Shown here: one piece after another, positions 24,714 through 32,577 of the stretch
Position numbering within the stretch: position 1 is the first letter of the stretch
Layout of the letters: each line of letters starts with the position of its first letter
Assembly: GCF_900129355.1 (NCBI RefSeq)
Contig: NZ_FQVL01000001.1
Location: forward strand, 372,001 to 436,000
Reading direction: 5' to 3'
Length of the DNA stretch: 64,000 nucleotides
Source of the DNA: Seinonella peptonophila
GTDB taxonomy: Bacteria; Bacillota; Bacilli; Thermoactinomycetales; Thermoactinomycetaceae
Notes under the pieces: model-generated
The model's input: only the letters and a program-made list of their open reading frames with translations
Databases searched by the model: none
Told to the model about the DNA's origin: nothing
Made by a program: the position numbers and the translations under genes

Positions 24714-25508
24714 CTAGTAGAGAAAAGGATTATCATCATCGATTCTTATTCTTGTTAATTGACGTGTTTTTTTTGCCTGAGGATCTAATTCAATAAAGAG
24801 AGCATTTAATTGTGATCGGCCTTCTGCCACCTCAAACCTTACAGGTAATTGTGTTACAAATCCCCTGATGACGGCACTTCTTTCCATGCCAATCACACCA
24901 TCATAAGCACCTACCATACCAAGGTCACTAATATAGCCCGTTCCTTGAGGTAAGATTCTTTCATCAGCTGTCTGTACATGTGTATGCGTACCAACAATGA
25001 CTGATACCTTACCATCGAGATGCCATGCAAGAGCTTGTTTTTCCGAAGTCGTCTCTGCATGAATATCAACAAAGATAGCCGCGTTAGAAGGAATTTTTTC
25101 TAAACATTGTTCAATTATTTGAAAAGGAGAATCTAAAGGTTGCATAAACGTTCTTCCCATTACACTAATCACTGCTAGTTTTCCTTTGGGAGTGGTCAAA
25201 AGTGTCCATCCTTTACCTGGCGTTCCAATTGGATAATTGCATGGTCGTACTAATCGTTTTTCTTGATCAATAAAATCAAAAATCTCTCTTTGGCGCCAAG
25301 TATGATTACCCAATGTAATACAATCCACCCCAAAATGAAATAGTTTTTCTGCAATTTTACGCGTAATGCCTCTTCCATTGACCGCTGCATTCTCTCCGTT
25401 TGCTATCACCACATCAGGTTGATAACGCTCTTTCAATCTCGGCAAATACTCTTTTAATATATTTATACCAATATCTCCAACGACATCACCGATTGATAAA
25501 ATTTTCAT
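24714..25508 (-). CDS. ymdB: YmdB metallophosphoesterase (cyclic nucleotide phosphodiesterase)
   Basis: A 264-residue di-metal phosphodiesterase that in B. subtilis hydrolyses 2',3'- and 3',5'-cyclic nucleotides and governs the switch between motility and biofilm. Motifs are ILSIGDVVGDIG at the N-terminus, VIANGENAAVNGRG, ITLGNHTWRQREIF, FVDIHAETTSEKQ and VGTHTHVQTADERIL, which supply the metal ligands. Length matches the family. RBS GGAGG precedes the ATG. It follows rny, from which a terminator separates it, and precedes spoVS; both neighbours are conserved in Bacillales. Confidence 0.95.
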   Translation of the reverse strand: MKILSIGDVVGDIGINILKEYLPRLKERYQPDVVIANGENAAVNGRGITRKIAEKLFHFGVDCITLGNHTWRQREIFDFIDQEKRLVRPCNYPIGTPGKGWTLLTTPKGKLAVISVMGRTFMQPLDSPFQIIEQCLEKIPSNAAIFVDIHAETTSEKQALAWHLDGKVSVIVGTHTHVQTADERILPQGTGYISDLGMVGAYDGVIGMERSAVIRGFVTQLPVRFEVAEGRSQLNALFIELDPQAKKTRQLTRIRIDDDNPFLY

Positions 25509-25532
25509 TCATTGGCCTCCATCTTTAGATTC

Positions 25533-25570
25533 AAAAAAATAACCCAGCACTCCAATCCTGGAGTGCCGGG
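25533..25570 (-). terminator. Terminator after rny
   Basis: Stem GCACTCCA/TGGAGTGC (25547-25554 with 25559-25566) extended by CCC/GGG, followed on the minus strand by seven T residues. Confidence 0.85.
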
Positions 25571-25572
25571 TG

Positions 25573-27117
25573 CTACTTAGCATACTCTACAGCACGTGTC
25601 TCACGGATCACTGTCACTTTAATATGACCTGGATAATCAAGTTTACTCTCGATCTGCTTAGTGATCTCTCTTGCAAGCCGAATCGCTTCAGCATCATCGA
25701 CTTCTTCAGGGCGTACAATGATACGACACTCTCGACCAGCTTGTATTGCATAAGACTTCTCAACACCATCAAACGATTCACAGATCTCTTCCAGTTTCTC
25801 TAGACGTTTAATATATGCTTCTAGAGTCTCTCGACGAGCACCAGGCCTTGCGGCAGACAATGCATCTGCCGCACGAACCAATACAGCGATTACACTTGTC
25901 GCTTCAGCATCGCCATGGTGTGAGGCAATACTATTGATGACAACTGGATGTTCATTATACTTTTTTGCTAACTCGACTCCGATCTCAACATGCGATCCTT
26001 CAATTTCGTGATCAATCGCTTTCCCAATATCATGTAACAGGCCTGCTCGCTTGGCTATATGAACATCTTCACCCAGCTCAGCTGCTAACAAACCTGCTAG
26101 ATGAGCAACTTCCATGGAATGCTTTAAAACATTTTGCCCATAACTTGTCCGAAATTTTAAACGACCAACAATTTTGATCAAATCGGGATGTAATCCATGT
26201 ACACCTGTTTCAAATGTAGCTTGTTCCCCATATTCTCGAATTCTTTCGTCTACATCACGTCGTGACTTATCGACCATCTCTTCAATTCTTGCTGGATGAA
26301 TTCGCCCATCAGCTACAAGTTTTTCCAACGCTACACGAGCCACTTCTCGACGGATTGGATCAAATCCAGAAAGAATCACCGCTTCAGGTGTATCGTCAAT
26401 TATCAAATCTATGCCCGTCAATGTTTCGAGTGCGCGGATATTTCTTCCTTCCCTTCCGATAATACGACCCTTCATCTCATCGCTAGGCAGTGTAACAACA
26501 GAGACAGTCGTTTCTGCAACGTGATCAGCCGCACATCTTTGAATCGCTAAAGATAGGATGTTACGCGCTCTTTTATCGCCTTCTTCAATCGCTTGTTGTT
26601 CCATTTCCTTGATAATCTGAGACGTTTCATGACGCATCTCACCTTCGACTTTAGCAATAATTAACTTTTTCGCTTCCTCAGTAGATAAATTTGAAATTCG
26701 TTCCATTTCTCTTAATTGATCTTGATATAACTGTTCGATTTTCTGTTCTTTCTCCGACAAACGCTGTTCTTGCTCTCCTACTGTGATCTCTCTTTCTTCA
26801 ACATTTTGCTGCTTTTTATCCAACATCTCCTCTTTTTGGCCCAATCTTCGTTCAATGCGCTGTAATTCGTTTCGTTGCTCCCGAATCTCCTTTTCTACAT
26901 CTTGCCTCATTAAATGTAGCTCGTCTCTTGCTTCAATCATCTTTTCCTTTTTAAGCCCTTCTGCTTCTTTTTCCGCTTGTTCTATGATGTGCACAGCTTC
27001 TTTCTCTGCGCTTCCTATGCGAGCTTCAGCCGTCGATCTGCGAAACCAATAGCCTACAAACAAACCGATGACTAACGAAATAAATAGCAGAGCGATGTGA
27101 GCTAATTCAAAGACCAA
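25573..27117 (-). CDS. rny: Ribonuclease Y
   Basis: A 514-residue membrane-anchored endoribonuclease that starts mRNA decay. Order: N-terminal membrane helix (residues about 4-25, [17 protein letters not shown]), a long coiled coil (about 30-200), KH domain ([19 protein letters not shown]), then HD domain ([30 protein letters not shown]). The TTG at 27117 is preferred because GGGAGGTGAG lies upstream and the membrane helix follows directly, as in homologues. Upstream codons pass through a terminator hairpin and lack an RBS. The 5' leader contains that hairpin (27143-27171), so attenuation is possible. Confidence 0.95.
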   Translation of the reverse strand: MVFELAHIALLFISLVIGLFVGYWFRRSTAEARIGSAEKEAVHIIEQAEKEAEGLKKEKMIEARDELHLMRQDVEKEIREQRNELQRIERRLGQKEEMLDKKQQNVEEREITVGEQEQRLSEKEQKIEQLYQDQLREMERISNLSTEEAKKLIIAKVEGEMRHETSQIIKEMEQQAIEEGDKRARNILSLAIQRCAADHVAETTVSVVTLPSDEMKGRIIGREGRNIRALETLTGIDLIIDDTPEAVILSGFDPIRREVARVALEKLVADGRIHPARIEEMVDKSRRDVDERIREYGEQATFETGVHGLHPDLIKIVGRLKFRTSYGQNVLKHSMEVAHLAGLLAAELGEDVHIAKRAGLLHDIGKAIDHEIEGSHVEIGVELAKKYNEHPVVINSIASHHGDAEATSVIAVLVRAADALSAARPGARRETLEAYIKRLEKLEEICESFDGVEKSYAIQAGRECRIIVRPEEVDDAEAIRLAREITKQIESKLDYPGHIKVTVIRETRAVEYAK

Positions 27118-27142
27118 AAGCTCACCTCCCTTATTTACAATG

Positions 27143-27171
27143 AAAAAACAAGACCGATCGATTTCGGTCTT
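27143..27171 (-). terminator. Rho-independent terminator/attenuator in the rny leader
   Basis: An 8-bp perfect stem AAGACCGA/TCGGTCTT (27150-27157 with 27164-27171) and six T residues on the minus strand. It lies 26 bp before the rny start and downstream of the candidate rny promoter. It may simply end the nuclease operon, or act as an attenuator. Confidence 0.75.
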
Positions 27172-27238
27172 CACGCTTGTCACACTCAATTGTGTTATAC
27201 CGGTAAGATCGGTTTTTCAACCATCCATTATTCGAAAC

Positions 27239-27266
27239 ATTATATTTCATTCAAATTTGAAGCCAA
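27239..27266 (-). promoter_or_regulatory. rny: Candidate rny promoter
   Basis: On the minus strand TTGGCT (27261-27266) and TATAAT (27239-27244) with 16 bp between. A second, weaker set (TTGAAA, 15 bp, TATAAC) lies about 45 bp closer to rny. Both are upstream of the terminator hairpin. Confidence 0.5.
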
Positions 27267-27309
27267 GAGTGTACTGTTTACGAAAACAGACACAGTGCAA
27301 TTTTATTAT

Positions 27310-27990
27310 TTAGGTGTTCTGATTGTCAAGGAGAGGCAATCTCATCACCTCTGAACGACCTTTGCCCATTCGCACAGTAAAAGCAGCATCAGCTGATTCG
27401 CTTAAATGGACATTGTGCGTAACGAGTACAATCTGACGACCAAACATTTCGCTGATCGACCGTAAAAACTCAATAAAAAGAGGAACATAATCTTCACTTA
27501 CATGCTTTCCAGGCTCATCTAATAATAAGGGGCCCTGCAAACCCAAATGTTTGTTCTCTAATAGGGCGCTCCTTAACGCTAAGGAGAGTAAATCTACTAC
27601 TCCTCCCCCTCTTGCATCTTGGGGACGATTGCGAATCACCGAACCTTCCCATTCTGATACTACATAAAACTCCGCATGTGGATTGCCACCATGTTCATCC
27701 AATTTTATTTCAAAACGAAACATCGGACCAAATACATATTGTAATGCATTACTTACAAGCATCTCTAGTTGATCTTTTGCTTGATTTCGAGCATGTTCAG
27801 CTGATTGCTGTAATAATATCTTTACCTTATCTAATCGATCTCGTACTTCTTCTGTTTTCTTACGTTTTGTTTGAAGCTCTTTTCGCTCTGTTATCAACAA
27901 ATTGTAGGTGGTCTTTCTGCGAATCAATTCATCTTTAGCAAATAATAGCTTTGCTTCTATTTCTTTCCAATTCTGATCCTCTTCATTCAT
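27310..27990 (-). CDS. C-terminal half of a split Rad50/SbcC-like ATPase
   Basis: A 226-residue protein equivalent to the C-terminal end of Rad50/SbcC. Residues ~1-70 are coiled coil. Then come the ABC signature region DARGGGVVDLLSLALRSALL (from about residue 124), Walker B LLLDEPGKHVS (Asp158, Glu159) and the switch His in VLVTHNVHL. It has no Walker A, which is supplied by the protein at 28258-29685. Its ATG overlaps the stop of the small coiled-coil gene by one base (TAATG), so translation is coupled. It would complete a composite ATPase with the Mre11-like nuclease of the same operon. Confidence 0.8.
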   Translation of the reverse strand: MNEEDQNWKEIEAKLLFAKDELIRRKTTYNLLITERKELQTKRKKTEEVRDRLDKVKILLQQSAEHARNQAKDQLEMLVSNALQYVFGPMFRFEIKLDEHGGNPHAEFYVVSEWEGSVIRNRPQDARGGGVVDLLSLALRSALLENKHLGLQGPLLLDEPGKHVSEDYVPLFIEFLRSISEMFGRQIVLVTHNVHLSESADAAFTVRMGKGRSEVMRLPLLDNQNT

Positions 27991-28238
27991 TATTCAGCCA
28001 ACTCCGTAGGAACCAACTTTGAAATTTCCTGTAATTCCTCGGCCAATTCCCGCTCTAGCCGTTCAATTTCTCTATCTAATTGATCAGGCTCAACTCCTAA
28101 TGTTTGACATTCCTGCAACAATTTCTTCTCTTCTTGTTCTAACTGATCGAGTCTTGCTTCAGCTCGAATCCGTTCATTTTTTGCCTTTTCTAGATTTTGT
28201 TTAATCTGACGCATCTGTTCTTCTACATGTTGCATCAT
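27990..28238 (-). CDS. Small coiled-coil protein between the split ATPase halves
   Basis: 82 residues, almost entirely heptad-type coiled coil (VEEQMRQIKQNLEKAKNERI, then RLDQLEQEEKKLLQECQTLG and DREIERLERELAEELQEI). No catalytic motif. RBS GGAAGG precedes an ATG-ATG start, 19 bp after the N-terminal ATPase gene. By position it corresponds to part of the ascending coiled-coil arm of Rad50, made here as a separate chain. It could bridge the two ATPase halves or act as a cofactor; neither is shown. Confidence 0.65.
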   Translation of the reverse strand: MMQHVEEQMRQIKQNLEKAKNERIRAEARLDQLEQEEKKLLQECQTLGVEPDQLDREIERLERELAEELQEISKLVPTELAE

Positions 28239-28257
28239 CTTACCTTCCTCTCTTTGA

Positions 28258-29685
28258 TTATCCTAATACATGTTCAATCGATGCTTCATGAACTGCTGCT
28301 CCACATGTAGGACAACGTCCAATCTGTTCAAGTAAATCCATATACTGAGTAGTAAAAAGTTCCAATTCTACTTGCTTATCATGGATAAACTTTTTGCCTA
28401 AAATCAATCGATTTTGATTGTCATGATATGCTGACGTAATTTTACGCAATGTGAGTAATTGTTGATATTTAACCTCACACGCTTGAAATCGCTGGTTCCA
28501 ATGATCACTTTCTTTCGTTTGTTGTAACCGTGATTCTATACTTGCTCGATTGTGTCGGTATGACTTTGAACGAGCAGCTAAAGCTTGCAATTCGATTAAA
28601 CGTTCGTGTTTATGTACCAAATGTTGTAACTTACTGTCTGCCTCTCCAATCTGTGCTGTATGCTCTTGCACACCCATATATTGAAATTTCTCCTGAGAAA
28701 ACTGCGACCACTGTTGATAAAGGCGATTCAGCTTTGCAAGAGTGGAAAATATCCCTTCCACATATTGTACTCTTTTTTCCGCGGTTGGTATATTTGCTGT
28801 TTGATCGATTTTTGATCGATATTTTTGTTGATCCTCTCTCAATTGCTGATATCGCAAATAGATTTGTTTCCATTGTATCAATCGCCAATGTTGTTGTTCA
28901 CAATAAAAGACCCTCTGCTCTAGATCAGGCAATTGATGAAATCGATCCAGCAATTGTAATATTTGTTGTTTCTCCTTCTTCATTTGTTTATATTTCTTAT
29001 TCAACTCTTGTAATTTATGTAGACGCTTTCTTTTATTCCCCAGTGTTAAGAAACGCTCAGATGCACTGGTAAGTTGATCTTCTAATTTTGTTAAATTCTC
29101 ATATGGAAGTAACTTATCTTGAATTTCAGCTTCTTGTTGCTCTAATTGGCGCAAAGTAGTACGCAGAGAATTCTGTTTCTGTTTCATTTTTTTCAAAGCT
29201 AAGTCAATCCAATGTGCACCACTGATTCGCCCAATTAAGTTTGCTTTCTTGCCGCCTGACTCCGCTAATAGAAAAGGAGGATCAAGCTGCGAGCCTATTT
29301 GAACATATGTATCTCCATCCAATGAATACATTCCATGTGCCTGTAAAATGAGTGGGTGAGGGCCTGTACCTAAGCTTTCAAGAACTTGTTCAGGTTGCCC
29401 TGGTCGCCTTAGAATATACCGATTCAGAGCTTTCTTTTGCCCGCGAATGCGGATTATTTCAGTCCCATCGAATAGGGTTAAACTAACTCGACATTGCTGA
29501 GCTCCTTCGCGAATAAAATCACTTCCTCTAGGTTGGTTAAAGAGTACCCAACGGAGCGCCCTAAGAACTGAACTCTTTCCACTATCTGAAGGACCTACTA
29601 AGACATTGAGACCCTCCACAAAGTGAAGCTCTGTATATTCATGTGACTGAAAATTTTCGAGAACCAACCTTTGAAAATAACTCAT
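28258..29685 (-). CDS. N-terminal half of a split Rad50/SbcC-like ATPase ending at the zinc hook
   Basis: A 475-residue SMC-like protein. Walker A is GPSDSGKSS (residues 31-39) and the Q-loop region follows (FNQPRGSDFIREG). From about 160 to 440 it is a long coiled coil. The chain ends with CPTCG (Cys458, Cys461), the CxxC zinc-hook motif, only 14 residues from the stop. No signature or Walker B motif is present; they are on the protein at 27310-27990. The ATG overlaps the phosphoesterase stop by 4 bp. The break in the Rad50 chain thus falls right at the hook apex, not at random. Confidence 0.82.
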   Translation of the reverse strand: MSYFQRLVLENFQSHEYTELHFVEGLNVLVGPSDSGKSSVLRALRWVLFNQPRGSDFIREGAQQCRVSLTLFDGTEIIRIRGQKKALNRYILRRPGQPEQVLESLGTGPHPLILQAHGMYSLDGDTYVQIGSQLDPPFLLAESGGKKANLIGRISGAHWIDLALKKMKQKQNSLRTTLRQLEQQEAEIQDKLLPYENLTKLEDQLTSASERFLTLGNKRKRLHKLQELNKKYKQMKKEKQQILQLLDRFHQLPDLEQRVFYCEQQHWRLIQWKQIYLRYQQLREDQQKYRSKIDQTANIPTAEKRVQYVEGIFSTLAKLNRLYQQWSQFSQEKFQYMGVQEHTAQIGEADSKLQHLVHKHERLIELQALAARSKSYRHNRASIESRLQQTKESDHWNQRFQACEVKYQQLLTLRKITSAYHDNQNRLILGKKFIHDKQVELELFTTQYMDLLEQIGRCPTCGAAVHEASIEHVLG

Positions 29686-30677
29686 GTTGACTCTACTCCC
29701 TCTCTTTCTTGCTCTTCTTCCTGCACTTTAGCAATCCACTCTAACGCTTCTTTCTTCACATCTGAATCAATCTCAGTTAATCTTGATATCTCTTCAATAA
29801 TATCAGTTATGTCCATCATCTGAAACTGTCCTGCTTCCTGAACCTGTTGTACAAATGAATTTAGCTTCTCCTGTCGATAAGCTGCTTGTTCTAATTGACT
29901 GCGATCTAAAACCTCATTTCCCTGTGCAGCCGCTTTAAGAGGGACTAACTGTACAGTTAGTTTTTGATTACAATCGATTAGGGCGATCTGCGGTTGGCGC
30001 TTCATTTCTGAAGGATGACTATTGATACGACTGATAGCCCCTGGATTCAAAATCGTCTGTCCATTTTTCTGCTGCAAAGGGAATCCAGCATGATAGTGTC
30101 CAGAAAGCCAAAGATCAACATCACTTCCCCAAATTTGTTCCGTCAACGTATAAGCAACCCCTTCAGGTAATGGTCGATGGACAAGCATTCCATGAACGAT
30201 ATGAATGCAGAAATCCGCTGATATCTGATTTTCAATATGATAATCAAGCTTAAAATCGCGTTTATCCAATTCATAGTGAAACGGCTGACCAGTTAACTGA
30301 ACAACACAACCTTCTTTTTCAAGCTTCACATATTTTCCTTCCCTTAATAACTGAATAGCTCCAAATCCTTCTAACAAACCTAGCATTGTTCGTTCTATTG
30401 TATCGGGATTATGTCCATAAATATCATGATTGCCTGGAACGGTATAGATGGGCACTGGTATGCGTCGAAAAAGCTGTGAAAACTCACGTACAACGGCTGG
30501 AGAAAGTGTGGGGCGATCAAATAAATCGCCCCCATGCAAAACATAATCTACTTGCTCACGCTCTACGATTTCAATCACTTCTTCTAGCTTTCGTCGCAGC
30601 GTTTGTGGAAAATCATCAATTCGGTGACGAGGCGAATTTCCACGTATATGTGTATCTGTTAAAAAAAGCAGACGCAT
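29682..30677 (-). CDS. Mre11/SbcD-like metallophosphoesterase (DNA nuclease)
   Basis: A 331-residue calcineurin-type phosphoesterase. Metal-binding motifs occur in order: LTDTHIRG, HGGDLFDRP, PGNHDIYG, HIVHGMLVH and LSGHYHAGFPL, which is the Mre11/SbcD set. It would act as exonuclease/endonuclease on DNA ends under control of the split Rad50-like ATPase encoded immediately downstream with a 4-bp overlap. The in-frame ATG at 30677 gives a start like SbcD (MRLLFLTD); the ATG at 30689 lies on top of the AGGAGG. It overlaps or abuts recX and so is in the recA operon. Confidence 0.85.
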   Translation of the reverse strand: MRLLFLTDTHIRGNSPRHRIDDFPQTLRRKLEEVIEIVEREQVDYVLHGGDLFDRPTLSPAVVREFSQLFRRIPVPIYTVPGNHDIYGHNPDTIERTMLGLLEGFGAIQLLREGKYVKLEKEGCVVQLTGQPFHYELDKRDFKLDYHIENQISADFCIHIVHGMLVHRPLPEGVAYTLTEQIWGSDVDLWLSGHYHAGFPLQQKNGQTILNPGAISRINSHPSEMKRQPQIALIDCNQKLTVQLVPLKAAAQGNEVLDRSQLEQAAYRQEKLNSFVQQVQEAGQFQMMDITDIIEEISRLTEIDSDVKKEALEWIAKVQEEEQEREGVEST

Positions 30678-30685
30678 TTTTAGAA

Positions 30686-31336
30686 TCATCCTCCTCGATG
30701 TCGATTACGCAATTCGCTAAGAATGGGATAGACAATCTGCGTACTATATCCCCTACGGATCAAGTAAGAGCCAATTCTTCGTTCGATCTTATCCCAACGT
30801 TCATGACATATACGAAGATAGCGCCGTTCGGCAATGGTCATTGCCTGTTGGCGCTCTTGGTCTTCGTCGATGTGAAGTAGTGCTTCTTCAATCCAATGAA
30901 GAGCAACTCCTTTTTGAATTAGTTCTTGCCGTAACCGCTTCATTCCAATTCCTTTGTTCTGTTGGCGTTGTCTTACCCATTCAACCGCATATGCTCGATC
31001 ATCAATATATCTGCTTGAGCTAAGTTCTTCAACCACTTGCTCAACCAATCCTTCTTGCCATTCATGTTTGCATAAATACTGTGTGACTTCAGCTGATGTA
31101 CGAGGTCGATAGCTAAGGTAACGATAAGCAGTTTGACGAATCTTAACACGCTCATCTTCTTCCAACCAATGCTGCCACTGGTCAGTTTCAATTGTCATTC
31201 CTTTATGTAAACCAAAGGCAACCAAAACATCTTCATGAATAGAGATGACCCTTCCCGTTGAGAGCTCAATATCATACCGTCTACTTTGAGGAGAATCCTT
31301 AAAAATACGGACGATACTCTGTTGTGATTTCTCCAT
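30686..31336 (-). CDS. recX: RecX regulatory protein
   Basis: A 216-residue RecX, which binds RecA filaments and modulates their growth. The three-helix RecX repeats are recognisable in YRYLSYRPRTSAEVTQYL, YIDDRAYAVEWVRQRQQNKG, MKRLRQELIQKGV and IGSYLIRRGYSTQIVYPIL. The N-terminal ~60 residues are the extension common in Bacillales RecX. RBS GAGG precedes the ATG. It begins 10 bp after recA, so the two are co-transcribed from the LexA-controlled promoter. In B. subtilis recX is unlinked to recA; linkage as here is common in other bacteria. Confidence 0.9.
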   Translation of the reverse strand: MEKSQQSIVRIFKDSPQSRRYDIELSTGRVISIHEDVLVAFGLHKGMTIETDQWQHWLEEDERVKIRQTAYRYLSYRPRTSAEVTQYLCKHEWQEGLVEQVVEELSSSRYIDDRAYAVEWVRQRQQNKGIGMKRLRQELIQKGVALHWIEEALLHIDEDQERQQAMTIAERRYLRICHERWDKIERRIGSYLIRRGYSTQIVYPILSELRNRHRGG

Positions 31337-31346
31337 CTTACCTCAC

Positions 31347-32420
31347 TTAACTTTCTTTAACTGCTTGAGTCTTTCTCTTCTTCGTAGTAGGTTCCTCTTG
31401 TTCCTCAGTGGCTGCAACCTCAGTAGCCGCAAGCAAAGGAAGTTCATAATGTTGACGAACTTTATTTTCAATCGTCAAGAAGAGCTGTGGATGATCTTTT
31501 AAAAATTGCTTCGAATTTTCACGCCCTTGTCCAAGCCTCTCTCCTTCGTAAGAATACCAGGCACCACTCTTGTTAATAATCTCCAAATCCGTCGCAATGT
31601 CTAGCGCGCTACCTTCACGTGAGATTCCCTCACCAAACATAATATCAACTTCAGCTTGTTTAAATGGAGGAGCGACTTTATTCTTTACAACCTTAATCCT
31701 CGTCCGATTTCCAACCATATCATTTCCCTGCTTAATCGTCTCTGCACGTCGAACTTCTAATCGTACACTTGAATAGAATTTAAGCGCACGACCGCCTGGA
31801 GTCGTTTCAGGATTACCAAACATGATTCCCACTTTTTCACGAATCTGATTAATAAATAACGCAATGGTTTGGGATTTGTTAATAGCTCCAGATAACTTAC
31901 GAAGCGCTTGTGACATCAAACGTGCTTGTAGACCCACATGTGAATCTCCCATATCTCCCTCAATTTCCGCTTTGGGAACCAATGCAGCAACAGAGTCAAT
32001 AACAACGATATCCACTGCTCCACTGCGTACAAGTGCTTCAGCAATCTCTAATGCTTGTTCACCTGTGTCAGGTTGCGACAAAAGCAATTCGGAAATATCA
32101 ACACCTAATTTTTGGGCGTAAACTGGATCAAGTGCATGTTCAGCATCGATAAATGCTGCCTGCCCGCCTGCTTTTTGCACTTCAGCGATGGAATGAAGCG
32201 CGACTGTTGTCTTACCGGAAGATTCTGGCCCATACACTTCAATCACTCTACCACGAGGGAAACCACCCGTTCCTAATGCAATATCTAATGCTAATGCACC
32301 TGTGGAAATAGTATCCACTTGGGTTATCGCCTGTTCACCGAGCTTCATGATTGAACCTTTTCCAAATTGCTTTTCAATTTGACGCAATGCCATTTCTAAT
32401 GCTTGACGACGATCTGACAT
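31347..32420 (-). CDS. recA: Recombinase A
   Basis: A 357-residue RecA with normal length. Walker A is GPESSGKTT, the MAW-type region [21 protein letters not shown] is intact, the L2 loop [22 protein letters not shown] is present, and the C-terminal tail is acidic then basic. It catalyses strand exchange and LexA self-cleavage. The ATG at 32420 has GAGGGGG at nine-base spacing; a TTG two codons earlier is less likely. No intein is present. A strong promoter (32460-32488) and a LexA box (32497-32510) lie upstream. It heads the recA-recX-phosphoesterase-split ATPase operon. Confidence 0.98.
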   Translation of the reverse strand: MSDRRQALEMALRQIEKQFGKGSIMKLGEQAITQVDTISTGALALDIALGTGGFPRGRVIEVYGPESSGKTTVALHSIAEVQKAGGQAAFIDAEHALDPVYAQKLGVDISELLLSQPDTGEQALEIAEALVRSGAVDIVVIDSVAALVPKAEIEGDMGDSHVGLQARLMSQALRKLSGAINKSQTIALFINQIREKVGIMFGNPETTPGGRALKFYSSVRLEVRRAETIKQGNDMVGNRTRIKVVKNKVAPPFKQAEVDIMFGEGISREGSALDIATDLEIINKSGAWYSYEGERLGQGRENSKQFLKDHPQLFLTIENKVRQHYELPLLAATEVAATEEQEEPTTKKRKTQAVKES

Positions 32421-32459
32421 CCACAAGTTCCCCCTCTAAAATCAATGATCACAATATTA

Positions 32460-32488
32460 ATCATACCTTTTTTTACTGCTGCTGCCAA
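32460..32488 (-). promoter_or_regulatory. recA: recA promoter
   Basis: TTGGCA (32483-32488) and TATGAT (32460-32465) on the minus strand, exactly 17 bp apart, about 40 bp before the recA ATG. Confidence 0.75.
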
Positions 32489-32496
32489 GAGAAAAA

Positions 32497-32510
32497 CGAA
32501 CATTTATTCG
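32497..32510 (-). promoter_or_regulatory. recA: LexA (DinR) SOS box of recA
   Basis: CGAATAAATGTTCG on the minus strand differs at one defined base from the Gram-positive SOS box CGAAC-N4-GTTCG. It lies 8 bp upstream of the recA -35, a position where LexA would block the promoter. No other match of this quality was noticed in the window. Confidence 0.85.
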
Positions 32511-32515
32511 AGACC

Positions 32516-32557
32516 AAAAATAGAGTCATCAGACCTTAATCCTTTCCTGATGACTCT
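32516..32557 (-). terminator. Terminator after the DEAD-box helicase gene
   Basis: Perfect 11-bp stem AGAGTCATCAG/CTGATGACTCT (32522-32532 with 32547-32557), then ATTTTT on the minus strand. It separates the helicase transcript from recA. Confidence 0.85.
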
Positions 32558-32577
32558 ATTTCTATGGTTACTTATAT

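Noticed and set aside
28530-29072. 180-codon plus-strand frame opposite the N-terminal Rad50-like gene
   Set aside because: Mirrors the coiled-coil codons of the real gene and has no RBS or family match.
31347-32420. Intein in recA
   Set aside because: RecA has normal length (357) and no Cys/Ser-flanked insertion.
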